Source of the DNA: Sediminitomix flava
Lineage (GTDB): Bacteria > Bacteroidota > Bacteroidia > Cytophagales > Flammeovirgaceae
Direction: 5' to 3'
Length of the DNA stretch: 64,000 nt
Assembly: GCF_003149185.1 (NCBI RefSeq)
Contig: NZ_QGDO01000008.1
Span: forward strand, 124,001-188,000
This document shows positions 1-9,383 of this stretch, in pieces. Position 1 is the first letter of the stretch. Each line of letters opens with the position of its first letter. The notes beneath the pieces are model-generated. The model had not been told where the DNA came from. It searched no databases and saw only the letters and a program-made list of their open reading frames with translations. A program made the translations under genes and the position numbers.

Positions 1-1471
1 TTTCTGTCAAAACTATCTCTTTATTATTCTGCAATTCTTTTTTTAGTTCAAATATGATAATGGAAGTTTCATCAGCTTTTAATGTTAGTTCTTTCCAATT
101 CTTCAATTTGATTTCTTCTAAAACTGGTTGTTCGCTATTACTAAATAAACGTCTAATTCTTACTTTTTTAGCTTTAAACCCTTTCAGAGTTGAGAAAAGA
201 TCAACCTTCGTTTCTTTATCTTCTAAATTATCAAGACAGATATAAAACTTATTATTATTCCTTAAACCTATGACTTGAACATCAGGATGAGAAGAATTGA
301 CAGGAATGTATTCACCTTCAATACCTTTCCAAAATTCATAAAACTTAATGAGGTGTGTAGTTTCCCAATCGTTTCCTTTTTTGTGAAATAAAACATAAGG
401 ATATGGATGCTCAGATTTAAACCAAGTCGCGGTGGAAGTAATGAATGGAATCGTTTTCTGAATCCTATCTGGTCGTTGCATAAATTGCATCATTTTAGAA
501 TTGACAGAGTGAATAATTAACCAATCTCTATTTTGAAAATATGCTTCTTGAATTTTTGACCCTGCCTTAAAACCTGCTCCATACTCAGATATAACTAAAG
601 GCTTTACCTTTCCAAATTCTTTAAATGACTTCGCTTCAATCAAGTCTAAAATTGCTTCTGCATTAGCCCCTGCCCTATAACTCACTTTATCATCATAAAA
701 AGTTGAGTAAAGATGTACCGATAGAAAATCCATTTCTTTACCTGCACGTTCAATGAACTTGGACATTCTATCTTCCCAAACTTTAAAATCCTGTAATTCA
801 TAGGCTGGCCATGCATGTCCTGGTCCTCCAATCTTGAGTTCTGGGTAAGTTTGGTGAAGAACTTTTGCTGTGGTATTCATCATATTGACAATGGTATCAA
901 TACTTGTATGCATATCCCGATCATGTACAAATGGCTCATTAAGTAGTTCAAGATAGCCATCTTGAAGGGCAGGTTCTTTCAGTCGCTCTACAAAGTAATT
1001 TGCAATTGCTTCATATCCTTCTTGCCAAACACCATCCTTTTTCATTTTAAAATTTCCAACTGGAAAAAATGAGCCAGGGTGAGATGTAAAAATCATTTGT
1101 GACTTAAAAGGCAATTCTGGATCAGAGTTTTTGATCGTACGTTTCATCTCTTCTTGTAGGTCTTCGTAACTGAAAGCTCCCGGAATTTTGTGGTTGGTTT
1201 TGCTCGCTTTATTGGAAGGTCCACCTAGTCCAAAACGACGTCCATCACTTATTTTGAGATCTTTATAAAGATAATCCTTAAACGAATTTGGAATGCTTCT
1301 ATAACTTGAATGTATATTAATGTACTTCTGCCGATCAAAATTTTTTACTCCATTGTAAGAAAGTACTTGATCTGGTGAGAAACTCACTTTTGCTTTTTCT
1401 ACGGTAAGCTCCTGCCCTATGAGCATACTTGCATTCGTGAGAAGCAGGAATAATAAAATTAATTTTTTCAT
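1..1471 (-). CDS. GH86 beta-agarase/beta-porphyranase (C-terminus outside window)
   Basis: Reading leftward from an ATG at 1471 the frame stays open for 490 codons to the window edge, so the gene is partial at its 3' end. A signal peptide (about residues 1-19, ending SMLIGQ) is followed by a TIM-barrel glycosidase. The LLNEPF motif (Glu179) and the VISEYG motif (Glu296) are the likely acid/base and nucleophile, and the KIGGPGHAWP and MDFLSVHLYS strings match my memory of GH86. Known GH86 enzymes are endo-acting on agarose or porphyran. Specificity cannot be told from this, but two GH29 genes and a sulfatase next door favour porphyran. A T9SS domain could lie beyond the edge. It follows the GH29 gene in the same direction, with a terminator between them. 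Confidence 0.78.
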   Translation of the reverse strand, partial: MKKLILLFLLLTNASMLIGQELTVEKAKVSFSPDQVLSYNGVKNFDRQKYINIHSSYRSIPNSFKDYLYKDLKISDGRRFGLGGPSNKASKTNHKIPGAFSYEDLQEEMKRTIKNSDPELPFKSQMIFTSHPGSFFPVGNFKMKKDGVWQEGYEAIANYFVERLKEPALQDGYLELLNEPFVHDRDMHTSIDTIVNMMNTTAKVLHQTYPELKIGGPGHAWPAYELQDFKVWEDRMSKFIERAGKEMDFLSVHLYSTFYDDKVSYRAGANAEAILDLIEAKSFKEFGKVKPLVISEYGAGFKAGSKIQEAYFQNRDWLIIHSVNSKMMQFMQRPDRIQKTIPFITSTATWFKSEHPYPYVLFHKKGNDWETTHLIKFYEFWKGIEGEYIPVNSSHPDVQVIGLRNNNKFYICLDNLEDKETKVDLFSTLKGFKAKKVRIRRLFSNSEQPVLEEIKLKNWKELTLKADETSIIIFELKKELQNNKEIVLTE

Positions 1472-1490
1472 AGTCTTAAATGCGTTAAAA

Positions 1491-1522
1491 AAAAGGCTGT
1501 TTCTTAAGATTAGAAACAGCCC
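1491..1522 (-). terminator. Intrinsic terminator after GH29
   Basis: Perfect 10-bp inverted repeat GGCTGTTTCT/AGAAACAGCC with a 7-nt loop. Read on the minus strand it is followed by a run of eight T. It lies between the GH29 stop (1551) and the GH86 start (1471), so GH86 probably has its own promoter or depends on read-through. Confidence 0.8.
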
Positions 1523-1550
1523 ATAGTTGTATATTCAAAACCAGTCACGA

Positions 1551-3095
1551 TTATTTATCTAACCAAGCAAGCGATTGATTATTATTGAACTCAATCTCAA
1601 AGACAAAAGCATGTTCACATGGTTTTTCAGAAGGTAATTGTAGTTCAAGACCTTTCTCTGTTTGTCTCCAATCCAAATTTGAATTACTTCCAAGAAGTTT
1701 CACGTTTTGAACCGCTGCAGAAATATAATTAGACTTTGTACTTACAGCTGGAATTATCATTTTACCATCTTCAGCCCAATCCATAGCTATAGCGTATAAC
1801 CTACCTTCGTTAGTAGTAAATCTAAAATCTTCTGAAGTTAACTCTTGATTTTTACCTTCTGTATGATGACCTGTTGCAACTTGTGTAGGTCCTTCCCCGA
1901 AGATTTTCCAAGGTCTAGAACCATAGATCGCCTTTCCATTGACTTTTAACCAATTTCCCATCTCAAATAGAATGGCTTGTTGATCCTCAGGAATGGTTCC
2001 ATCAGCTTTAGGACCTACATTAAGCAACAAACAACCATTTTTACTTACTATGTCTACCAAATCATCGATTAAGGTATTCGCATCTTTTGATTTCCAATTT
2101 TTAACGTAACCCCATGAATTTTTACCGATTGAAGTATCTGTTTGCCAAGGCTCTTTTCGGATATCTGACATTTTTCCTCTTTCAATATCCAAAACGTGTG
2201 TTCCTTCTGGGAAGGTTACCATTTTGAAATTCTTTGTTTGTAGTACAACATCCTTATTCCATTCAACTCCTTTGTTATAATAATAGGCTGCAATTTTAGG
2301 ATGATATGGACTAAATTCCTCTCTATCTATATAAAAATCAAACCATAAGATATCTGGCTGATAATTATCAATTATATCGGTAGTTCTCTTCCACCACATA
2401 GATAAAAACTCTTTATCTGCTGGTGCATAATGCTCATGAGGTTTGCTATATAAATCCGAATATTGTGGATCCATTGTATCAAATCCTTCCTTATACGTAA
2501 AATAGTTCCAGTTAAAAGCATAATGAGAAGAGGCACCTATTTTTAAATCTCTATTTCGAGCTTCAGTAGTCAATTCACCTAAAATATCTTTTTTAGGCCC
2601 CATATCTACTGAATTCCAACGTGTATGATTTGATTTATACATCGCAAAACCATCATGATGTTCTGCTACAGGCACAATATATTTTGCTCCAGACTTCTCG
2701 AAAATATCAATCCATTCTTTAGCATTGAAATGTTCCCCCTTAAACATTGGTATAAAATCTTTGTAGCCAAAACTGTTCAGCTCACCAAAGTTTTCTACAT
2801 GGAATTTATTGATATAAGTTGGGCCTTCTTTCCTTGCTTCTCCATTTGGAGACCATTCAACGCTATCCATATACATAAGTCTTGGGTACCATTCCGAACC
2901 GTAAGCAGGAACTGAATAAGCTCCCCAGTGTATGAATATTCCTAGCTTGGCATCTTGAAACCACTTAGGTACTTCATATTGCTGTAAAGATTCCCAATTA
3001 GGTTCATAGACCTTCTTTCCTACAATACTACTATCTTTTTGGGATGTACAAGCAGATAAGATAGCAGCTATAAAAATCACGATAACTTTTCTCAT
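1551..3095 (-). CDS. GH29 alpha-L-fucosidase/alpha-L-galactosidase-like lipoprotein
   Basis: Start placed at the ATG at 3095 (514 residues), because it begins a clean lipoprotein signal MRKVIVIFIAAILSAC; an upstream in-frame ATG at 3185 would add 30 residues before the signal. GH29 features: GIFIHWGAYSVPAYGSEWY near the N-terminus, VAEHHDGFAMY, and ILWFD with Asp253 as likely nucleophile, then KNGCLLLNVGPKADG and a C-terminal beta domain. GH29 removes alpha-L-fucose. In porphyran loci the same fold can remove alpha-L-galactose, which differs only at C6. The neighbours (GH86, second GH29, sulfatase) suggest the latter, as inference. Probably anchored in the periplasm or on the outer membrane. 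Confidence 0.85.
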   Translation of the reverse strand: MRKVIVIFIAAILSACTSQKDSSIVGKKVYEPNWESLQQYEVPKWFQDAKLGIFIHWGAYSVPAYGSEWYPRLMYMDSVEWSPNGEARKEGPTYINKFHVENFGELNSFGYKDFIPMFKGEHFNAKEWIDIFEKSGAKYIVPVAEHHDGFAMYKSNHTRWNSVDMGPKKDILGELTTEARNRDLKIGASSHYAFNWNYFTYKEGFDTMDPQYSDLYSKPHEHYAPADKEFLSMWWKRTTDIIDNYQPDILWFDFYIDREEFSPYHPKIAAYYYNKGVEWNKDVVLQTKNFKMVTFPEGTHVLDIERGKMSDIRKEPWQTDTSIGKNSWGYVKNWKSKDANTLIDDLVDIVSKNGCLLLNVGPKADGTIPEDQQAILFEMGNWLKVNGKAIYGSRPWKIFGEGPTQVATGHHTEGKNQELTSEDFRFTTNEGRLYAIAMDWAEDGKMIIPAVSTKSNYISAAVQNVKLLGSNSNLDWRQTEKGLELQLPSEKPCEHAFVFEIEFNNNQSLAWLDK

Positions 3096-3758
3096 AAGGC
3101 TATATATTTTGACTTTACTGAGATTCTCATAAAAAGTGTTCAATATTCTACCAAATAGAATTTTAAACTTAAAAGTGGCATTCACTACTCTTAGTGAACT
3201 CTGATAGTATATTCCAAATGTAGCTTTCTGAGATGCATACCACAGAGAATTTTCTCTTGAAATAGAGGGGGAAAATTACAGAAAGTTGAAATAGGGCTGT
3301 TAAAATGGCTTATTCAATAGAATGATAAAAGCTTGTTCAAAATTTACAGAAGCATTAAAAATAATGTTTACACTCAACCTTATTTAATAGACTAAAAAGG
3401 TCTGCAATATACACCAAAAATCAATGGGGTATAAATTGATTAAATATTAGGGTAATTAGCCTTAATTGGTATTAAAATAGCCTTTCTAGTAATAATCTAT
3501 GAGTCATTGAATAAGGGTACTTATGAAAAACGATACAAATTTCTTGACTTGAAAATTACCAATCTTTACTCCTGACCTTAGCATCAAATACTTGAGCTTT
3601 TGAAAAAAGTGATTTTTTAAGTGTATTTTTTATGATTATAAAAATGTACCCTCTTTTGCTTCATTTTTATTTGTCAGTAAACTCTCCTTTAGTAATAAAT
3701 TCGTTATCAACAGATTTGCAGGATTTTTTCAATTGCTAACATCATACTTTTCTTAGTC
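3096..3758. promoter_or_regulatory. Divergent intergenic region between two GH29 genes
   Basis: About 660 bases with no supportable gene. It must hold promoters for both GH29 genes, but I see no clean TAnnTTTG -7 box. Two rare G runs stand out in AT-rich DNA: GGGGG at 3267-3271 and GGGGTATA at 3426-3433. The latter forms an imperfect dyad with an ATACACC word about 17 bases upstream. Similar C/G-run words recur at 7194, 7364 and near 38091. Confidence 0.35.
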
Positions 3759-5282
3759 ATGAGAAATTACTTCAATTACCTATTCATTGCTTTTGCTCTT
3801 TTTTCATGTAATCAGCATTCAAAAGAGCGTCAAAAAGATACTCCTATTTCTAAATTTGAATACAAACCAAATTGGGAGTCACTAAAAAAATATCAAGTTC
3901 CTGAATGGTGGAAGAATACAAAATTTGGAATTTATTTCCATTGGGGACCTTACTCCGTTCCAGCATACAAAACTGAATGGTATTCGCATCACATGTACAA
4001 AGAAGGAAGCGAAATCAGAGCCTATCATGAAAAGAAATATGGTCCACTAGACCAATTTGGGTACAAAGATTTTATACCTATGTTCACAGGTGAAAAGTTT
4101 GATGCTGATGAATGGGCAAAACTGTTTAAGGCATCGGGAGCTCAGTTTGCTGGACCTGTTGCCGAACATGCAGATGGTTTTGCGATGTGGGATAGCAAAC
4201 TAACAAAATGGGATGCTGTAGATATGGGGCCCAAACGAGATATTGTTGGAGAAATGGCTAATGCTATTCGAAAATATGACATGAAGTTTATTGCCACTTA
4301 TCACAGGCATTGGATGTATGCTTGGTTTCCTACATGGGATAAATCTACTGATGCTGGAAATCCTGAATACAAAGGGCTTTATGGACCATATACTCCAAAA
4401 GGTACATTTACAATGGCAAAGGTAAAAAGTGATCCTCTTCCAGATGAAGAATTTAATAAAGAATGGCTTGCTAGGCTAGATGAGTTAATGGAAAATTACC
4501 AACCAGATATCATTTGGGTTGATAATAGAATGGACATAATCGGTGAAAAGTACAGAAAACAGTTTTTAGCCAACTACTATAACAACGCTCAAAAGTGGGG
4601 GAAAGAAGTAGTTTGTACTTATAAGTTTACCGATTTAGAAGAAGGTTCGGCAGTCCTAGATTTGGAAAGAGCACGAATGAGCGATAAAAAGGATTTCACT
4701 TGGCTTACTGATGATTCTATCGATTGGAGAGCTTGGTGTCATATAAATGATCCTAAGTACAAATCGACCAACCGACTCATTGACTTTATGGTTGATGTAG
4801 TCTCTAAGAATGGTGCTGTGCTTTTAAACATCCCTCCAAAGGCTGATGGTGAAATTCCAAGTGAAGTGAAACAACGTTTATTAGAACTTGGTGATTGGTT
4901 TAAAATAAACGGAGAAGCAATCTACAATACTAGGACTTGGAAAATCTATGGTGAAGGTCCTCAAAAAATAGTAGAAGGCCATCTTAGTGAAAATAAAAAT
5001 CCAGAAGCTGTAGCTGAAGATATTCGTTTTACCATAAATGGGAATAATCTGTATGCTATCTCTTTGGATTGGCCAAAAGATAATAAACTGCTAATTAAAA
5101 GTTTAGCAAAAGACAAGGGATTTTTAGATCAAGAAATAAAGGCTGTAAACCTTTTGGGTTCTCAATCTGATCTTTCTTGGGAGTTGAAAGAAGAAGGGTT
5201 AGTAATTCATCTTCCTTCAGAGAAGCCCTGTAAACATGCTTTTTCTTTCCAAATTGAATTGGAAGGAGATGCTATAATTTAA
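3759..5282 (+). CDS. GH29 alpha-L-fucosidase/alpha-L-galactosidase-like lipoprotein (second copy)
   Basis: 507 residues; lipoprotein signal MRNYFNYLFIAFALFSC (Cys17). It is clearly paralogous to the GH29 gene on the other side of the shared intergenic region: FGIYFHWGPYSVPAYKTEWY, VAEHADGFAMW, then IIWVD with Asp255 as likely nucleophile, and KNGAVLLNIPPKADG. The active-site neighbourhood differs from copy one (HHDGFAMY versus HADGFAMW; HYAFNW versus HRHWMY), so the two may act on different linkages or sulfation states. It stands alone in its transcription unit, followed by a strong terminator. Confidence 0.85.
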   Translation: MRNYFNYLFIAFALFSCNQHSKERQKDTPISKFEYKPNWESLKKYQVPEWWKNTKFGIYFHWGPYSVPAYKTEWYSHHMYKEGSEIRAYHEKKYGPLDQFGYKDFIPMFTGEKFDADEWAKLFKASGAQFAGPVAEHADGFAMWDSKLTKWDAVDMGPKRDIVGEMANAIRKYDMKFIATYHRHWMYAWFPTWDKSTDAGNPEYKGLYGPYTPKGTFTMAKVKSDPLPDEEFNKEWLARLDELMENYQPDIIWVDNRMDIIGEKYRKQFLANYYNNAQKWGKEVVCTYKFTDLEEGSAVLDLERARMSDKKDFTWLTDDSIDWRAWCHINDPKYKSTNRLIDFMVDVVSKNGAVLLNIPPKADGEIPSEVKQRLLELGDWFKINGEAIYNTRTWKIYGEGPQKIVEGHLSENKNPEAVAEDIRFTINGNNLYAISLDWPKDNKLLIKSLAKDKGFLDQEIKAVNLLGSQSDLSWELKEEGLVIHLPSEKPCKHAFSFQIELEGDAII

Positions 5283-5311
5283 ACTTGAATGAGTTAGTCC
5301 AAAATCCATAT

Positions 5312-5350
5312 AAAGCTCTTAACCTTTGCCCAAAGGTTAGAGCTTTTTTT
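5312..5350 (+). terminator. Intrinsic terminator after second GH29
   Basis: Long inverted repeat AGCTCTTAACCTTTG/CAAAGGTTAGAGCT with a CC loop and one mismatch, followed by seven T. It lies 30 bases after the GH29 stop. Confidence 0.85.
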
Positions 5351-5401
5351 AATGTCTATTTATTTCTTCTTGAAGTAAAGAACACACAAAATTCAGTGTA
5401 T

Positions 5402-5441
5402 AAAAATAGGGTAGAACATATGACAGCTCTACCCTATTTTT
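5402..5441. terminator. Bidirectional terminator between convergent genes
   Basis: AAAAATAGGGTAGA/TCTACCCTATTTTT, 14-bp perfect arms with a 12-nt loop, T-rich on both strands. It ends the minus-strand sulfatase (stop at 5487) and backs up the preceding plus-strand terminator. Confidence 0.8.
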
Positions 5442-5486
5442 CTATTATTTGACTAACTACTCGATCAATCAGAAACTTACCCTAAG

Positions 5487-7082
5487 TTATGAATTCCAAT
5501 ACTTTTCTATAACCTCTTGAATTGCTGGATAAGCTACATCTTCTTCCTTATACTGTTTTCTCAAACGTATAATTTCTTGTTTTAACTCTGCTTGAACTGA
5601 TTCATAAGCAGGATCATTATACACATTATTCATTTCAAGTGGGTCTTTTTCTAGATCATATAACTCCCATCCAACAGGTCCCTCAAAATGATAATCTTGT
5701 CCCCAATCTTTCAAATGATTATCAGGATCATAATGCTTCGCATAGAAGAAGATCAACTTATGCTTTTTTGTTCTTACCCCAAAATGAGCTGGATTGGCAT
5801 GCTTATGCGCCATATGCATCCAATAACGGTAATAGGTTGACTTTCTCCAATCCTCTGGTTCTTGTCCAGTTTCAAGAATATCTACAAATGATTTCCCCTG
5901 CATTTGAGAAGGAATTGTACCTTCAGCCAAATCAATCATCGTTGGTGCATAATCTGTATTGTTGATAATCGCATCTGTACGAATACCCTTTTTCAACTTA
6001 GCAGGATAATAGACAATAAATGGCATACGCATAGATTCTTCATACATCCATCTCTTATCTTGGTAGTCATGTTCACCTAACATCATACCTTGATCACCAG
6101 TATAAATAATAATTGTGTTATCAAGCTCTCCTTCTTTCTCTAGGTAATCCATGATTCTTTGGATGTTATCATCTACCCCTTTTACACATCGTAAGTAGCG
6201 TTTGAGGTACTCTTGATAAGAAGCACTTGTGTACGCTTTTCCATCTAGACTCTGATCAATATCAAGGTCTTGTCCCATGTTACGAGCAATATTTCTTTTA
6301 GAAATAGAAGATCCAATTTTATACATTAAAGAATCTTCAGCTCCTCTAGTTGCAATTGAACCATTATTCTGATTATCATACAAACTAGAAGGCTCAGGAA
6401 TCTGTGTATTTTCTAAATAATCCTTATAACGAGGAGCAAATTCGAAGAAATCATGTGGGGCTTTAAAATGATGCATTAAGAAGAATGGCTTTGACTTATC
6501 TCTTCCCTCATCCAACCATTTCAATGATAAATTTGTGATAACATCAGATGAATGCCCTGTGTATTTATTCGTATTCTTTGGCCACTCTTTCTGTCCTCTA
6601 ACACGAAAAACAGGGTCAAAGTATTTTCCCTGAACAGGTAATACTTCATAATGATCATAGGCAGCAGGCTCTTCTTTCAAATGCCACTTCCCGATCATTG
6701 CGGTTTCATATCCTGCCGCTTTCATTGCTTGCGGCAGATATTGCTGCTCTTCAGGTAACCTACCATTCAAATCTAATACACCATTAGATTGACTGTATTG
6801 CCCAGTCATGATCGTAGCTCGAGATGGTGTACAAATTGAATTCGTACAAAATGCATTTTCAAAAAGAACTCCTTCATTAGCCAATTTGTCAATGGTTGGT
6901 GTAGGATTCAACTTACTAAGTCTACTTCCGTATGCGCCAATAGCTTGGGCAGTATGATCGTCAGACATAATGAACAGGATATTTGGTTTTTTCTCCTCTT
7001 CGGGCTGACATGAGGTATTTATGATTGGTAAGGACAAAATAGCCAAACCCGTAAAAACACCTTTGAAATTAAAAAATGTCAT
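5487..7082 (-). CDS. Sulfatase (S1 family, perhaps S1_11-like)
   Basis: 531 residues with an N-terminal signal (possible lipobox NTSC, Cys25). The S1 sulfatase fold is shown by NILFIMSDDHTAQAIGAYGSRL (metal-binding Asp41/Asp42) and by CTPSR with Cys84 as the residue converted to formylglycine. YTGDQGMMLGEH supplies further metal ligands, and there is a typical C-terminal WELYDLEKDPLEMNNVY block. The SDDHTAQAIGAYGSR start recalls the GlcNAc-6-sulfatase/S1_11 group, some of whose members remove 6-sulfate from L-galactose of porphyran. That assignment is from memory and needs SulfAtlas. Its place beside the GH29 genes fits an L-galactose-6-sulfate role. Confidence 0.88.
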   Translation of the reverse strand: MTFFNFKGVFTGLAILSLPIINTSCQPEEEKKPNILFIMSDDHTAQAIGAYGSRLSKLNPTPTIDKLANEGVLFENAFCTNSICTPSRATIMTGQYSQSNGVLDLNGRLPEEQQYLPQAMKAAGYETAMIGKWHLKEEPAAYDHYEVLPVQGKYFDPVFRVRGQKEWPKNTNKYTGHSSDVITNLSLKWLDEGRDKSKPFFLMHHFKAPHDFFEFAPRYKDYLENTQIPEPSSLYDNQNNGSIATRGAEDSLMYKIGSSISKRNIARNMGQDLDIDQSLDGKAYTSASYQEYLKRYLRCVKGVDDNIQRIMDYLEKEGELDNTIIIYTGDQGMMLGEHDYQDKRWMYEESMRMPFIVYYPAKLKKGIRTDAIINNTDYAPTMIDLAEGTIPSQMQGKSFVDILETGQEPEDWRKSTYYRYWMHMAHKHANPAHFGVRTKKHKLIFFYAKHYDPDNHLKDWGQDYHFEGPVGWELYDLEKDPLEMNNVYNDPAYESVQAELKQEIIRLRKQYKEEDVAYPAIQEVIEKYWNS

Positions 7083-7523
7083 AACTTTTACGATTTTAAG
7101 TGCTCAAATCGAGAGTCAAAATAGAAATGTTTTTTTCAAAGCGTGGTCTATACACTTATCATCTTTCAAATACCGTCGGTAATTGAATATTTTTATCCCC
7201 CAAGTATTTTTGAAGTCATAAAAATAAGCTGAATAAAATCGATTTACTAGCAAATTATAGCTCAAAACACTTCACTTTAGACAAAGATGATCTTCAATTA
7301 AAACTCAACTAAAAAAGGTATACAACTACCGTCTTTTTAAAGATATATTTTAGAAAATCTGTATATCCCCCCTTTTTTCAGAAGTACTTTACACCCTGAC
7401 TATTTTGATTAAATTATACATTTGTTTCAAGCTATATTCCTACTTACAGTATTAAGTAGCAAGCTTAAAAGTTAGAATAGCTTCATACTTTTTTGAGCAT
7501 CTGTCGATAAACCAAAATCGAAC
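7083..7523. promoter_or_regulatory. Divergent regulatory region with repeated TACCGTC and TATCCCCC words
   Basis: 441 bases between divergent sulfatase genes, with no gene seen. TACCGTC occurs at 7171-7177 and 7327-7333. Each copy is followed by a C-run word: TATCCCCC at 7194-7201 and TATCCCCCC at 7364-7372. These G/C runs are rare here and look like paired operator sites for the flanking operons, though spacing differs (23 versus 37 bases). Confidence 0.4.
7417..7424 (+). promoter_or_regulatory. Bacteroidetes-type -7 box of the 7.5-22.3 kb operon
   Basis: TACATTTG matches the Bacteroidetes -7 consensus TAnnTTTG exactly, about 100 bases before the first operon ATG. No convincing TTTG -33 element lies at the expected distance, so it may need an activator. 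Confidence 0.4.
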
Positions 7524-9341
7524 ATGAAAAACTATATACACCAATTGTTTAGTGGTCTTCTTTTAGGACTACATTCGTTTATGATGTTTTCTTGTGAAAA
7601 AGAACAAGATCGTCCGAATGTTATATTGATTATCACAGATGATCAAGGTTACGGAGATATAGCTGCTCATGGAAATAAAGTTGTTTCCACTCCCAATATC
7701 GATCAACTATTTCAAGAAAGTACTCGACTCAGCAACTTTCATGTAAGTCCTACCTGTGCTCCCTCAAGGGCTGGAATAATGACAGGAAAATACCCTAATC
7801 GTGTTGGGGTTTGGCATACGGTAATGGGACGATCAATACTTTATGAACAAGAAAAGACAATGGCAAATGTATTTCGAGACAATGGTTATGCCACTGGTCT
7901 TTTTGGTAAATGGCATTTAGGAGACAACTATCCTTATTCTCCTCAATTCAGAGGATTTCAAGAAGTACTTACGCATGGCGCTGGTGGAGTTGGACAAACT
8001 CCAGATTATTGGAATAATGACTATTTCGATGATGTCTACCTCAGAAATGGAAAAGAAGAAGAAGTAAATGGTTATTGCACAGATGTGTGGTTTAAAGAAG
8101 CGCTCTCTTTCATAGAAAAAAATAAGGATAACAAGCAGCCATTTTTCTGTTACATCTCAACCAATGCACCACATGGCCCTCTAAATGTTCCAATGGAATA
8201 CGCTCAACCATACTTAGAAAATGGAGTAGCTAAAGATCGAGCAAAATTTTATGGGATGATCACCAACATAGATGATAACCTTGGAGCTTTAAGAAATCAA
8301 CTCGAAGATTGGAAAATCGCTGACAATACCATTTTGATTTATATGACCGACAACGGAACAGCATATGGTGCGGCATTCAAAGGCTCAGAGCTAAAAAATG
8401 GTTTTAATGCCAATATGAGAGGTAAAAAAGGAAGTGCCTATGATGGTGGTCATCGAGTGCCATTCTACATCCATTGGAAAGACGGTAAAATAGATACAGG
8501 CAGAGATATTGATGCATTGACTGCACACATCGACATTCTTCCCACTCTAATAGGTTTATGTAATTTAGAACAAACTACAATAAATTTTGATGGCGATGAT
8601 TTATCAGAAGCAATTAAAGGCAAGGAAGAAATAAAAGACAGAATATTAATTGGGGATTCTCAAAGACTAGAATACCCTGAAAAATGGCGCAACTCTTATA
8701 CCATGACCAAAGAGTGGCGATTGATAAACGGCAAAGAACTCTATAACATCAAACAAGATCCTTCTCAATCTAATGACATAGCAGCAGAGCATTCTGGTAT
8801 GGTAAAAAGATTAAGAAAAGCGTATGAAACTAATTGGGAAGATCAAAAGAAAAGCTTCAGTCAATTCCCTTACATCAAATTAGGGACTAAACAAGAAGCT
8901 ATCTCGGTACTAACCGCACATGATTGGCACGTTTCGGAAGAACAGAGAATCCCTTGGAATCACCAAATGATTCGAAAAGGGACTAAAGGTAATGGAGAAT
9001 GGAGAGTAGATTTCACTAAAGCATCTCGTTATAAAATATCCTTGAGAAGATGGCCAATAGAATCTGACCTTGCTTTAAATGAGTCTGCTGAAAGATTAGA
9101 AACGCAAGCAAAGGATTATATCCTTCAAAAGGGAAAAATATTCAACTTTAAAAAGGCTTTCCTAAAAGTTGGAGATCAAGTTTGGGAAGAAGAAGTAGTC
9201 GAAGGAAGTAAAGAAGTTACATTCTCAGTCGATGTACCCAAAGGTGAAAATGTAATGAGTGCATATTTTGAAACAGCAGAAGGAAATATTCAAGGTGCAT
9301 ATTATACCTATGTAGAAGAAGCTAAACTGACAGCTAAATAA
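7524..9341 (+). CDS. Sulfatase (S1 family) with C-terminal extension
   Basis: 605 residues, lipoprotein-like signal (MMFSC, Cys24). VILIITDDQGYGDIAAHGN gives the metal site and CAPSR places the formylglycine precursor at Cys78; KWHLGDNYPYSP and MTDNGTAYGAA are conserved sulfatase motifs. About 130 residues beyond the usual sulfatase end (from about 470) form an extra domain rich in charged residues and beta structure (EWRVDFTKASRYKISLRRWP), a pattern seen in arylsulfatases with a C-terminal beta-sandwich. First gene of an eight-gene operon; the next gene follows after 42 bases. The substrate is presumably a sulfated galactan oligosaccharide, but the position removed is unknown. Confidence 0.88.
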   Translation: MKNYIHQLFSGLLLGLHSFMMFSCEKEQDRPNVILIITDDQGYGDIAAHGNKVVSTPNIDQLFQESTRLSNFHVSPTCAPSRAGIMTGKYPNRVGVWHTVMGRSILYEQEKTMANVFRDNGYATGLFGKWHLGDNYPYSPQFRGFQEVLTHGAGGVGQTPDYWNNDYFDDVYLRNGKEEEVNGYCTDVWFKEALSFIEKNKDNKQPFFCYISTNAPHGPLNVPMEYAQPYLENGVAKDRAKFYGMITNIDDNLGALRNQLEDWKIADNTILIYMTDNGTAYGAAFKGSELKNGFNANMRGKKGSAYDGGHRVPFYIHWKDGKIDTGRDIDALTAHIDILPTLIGLCNLEQTTINFDGDDLSEAIKGKEEIKDRILIGDSQRLEYPEKWRNSYTMTKEWRLINGKELYNIKQDPSQSNDIAAEHSGMVKRLRKAYETNWEDQKKSFSQFPYIKLGTKQEAISVLTAHDWHVSEEQRIPWNHQMIRKGTKGNGEWRVDFTKASRYKISLRRWPIESDLALNESAERLETQAKDYILQKGKIFNFKKAFLKVGDQVWEEEVVEGSKEVTFSVDVPKGENVMSAYFETAEGNIQGAYYTYVEEAKLTAK

Positions 9342-9383
9342 GAGCACATTTTTCCAAAGCATACAAACTCCAACCAAACAGCT

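Noticed and set aside
54-245. Short plus-strand frame inside the GH86 gene, and many similar frames opposite other genes
   Set aside because: They lie wholly within well-supported genes, lack ribosome sites and have no domain pattern.
5391-5400. ATTCAGTGT word between GH29 and sulfatase as a further copy of the leader repeat
   Set aside because: Single short match in a convergent terminator region, with no -24/-12 element or start codon nearby.
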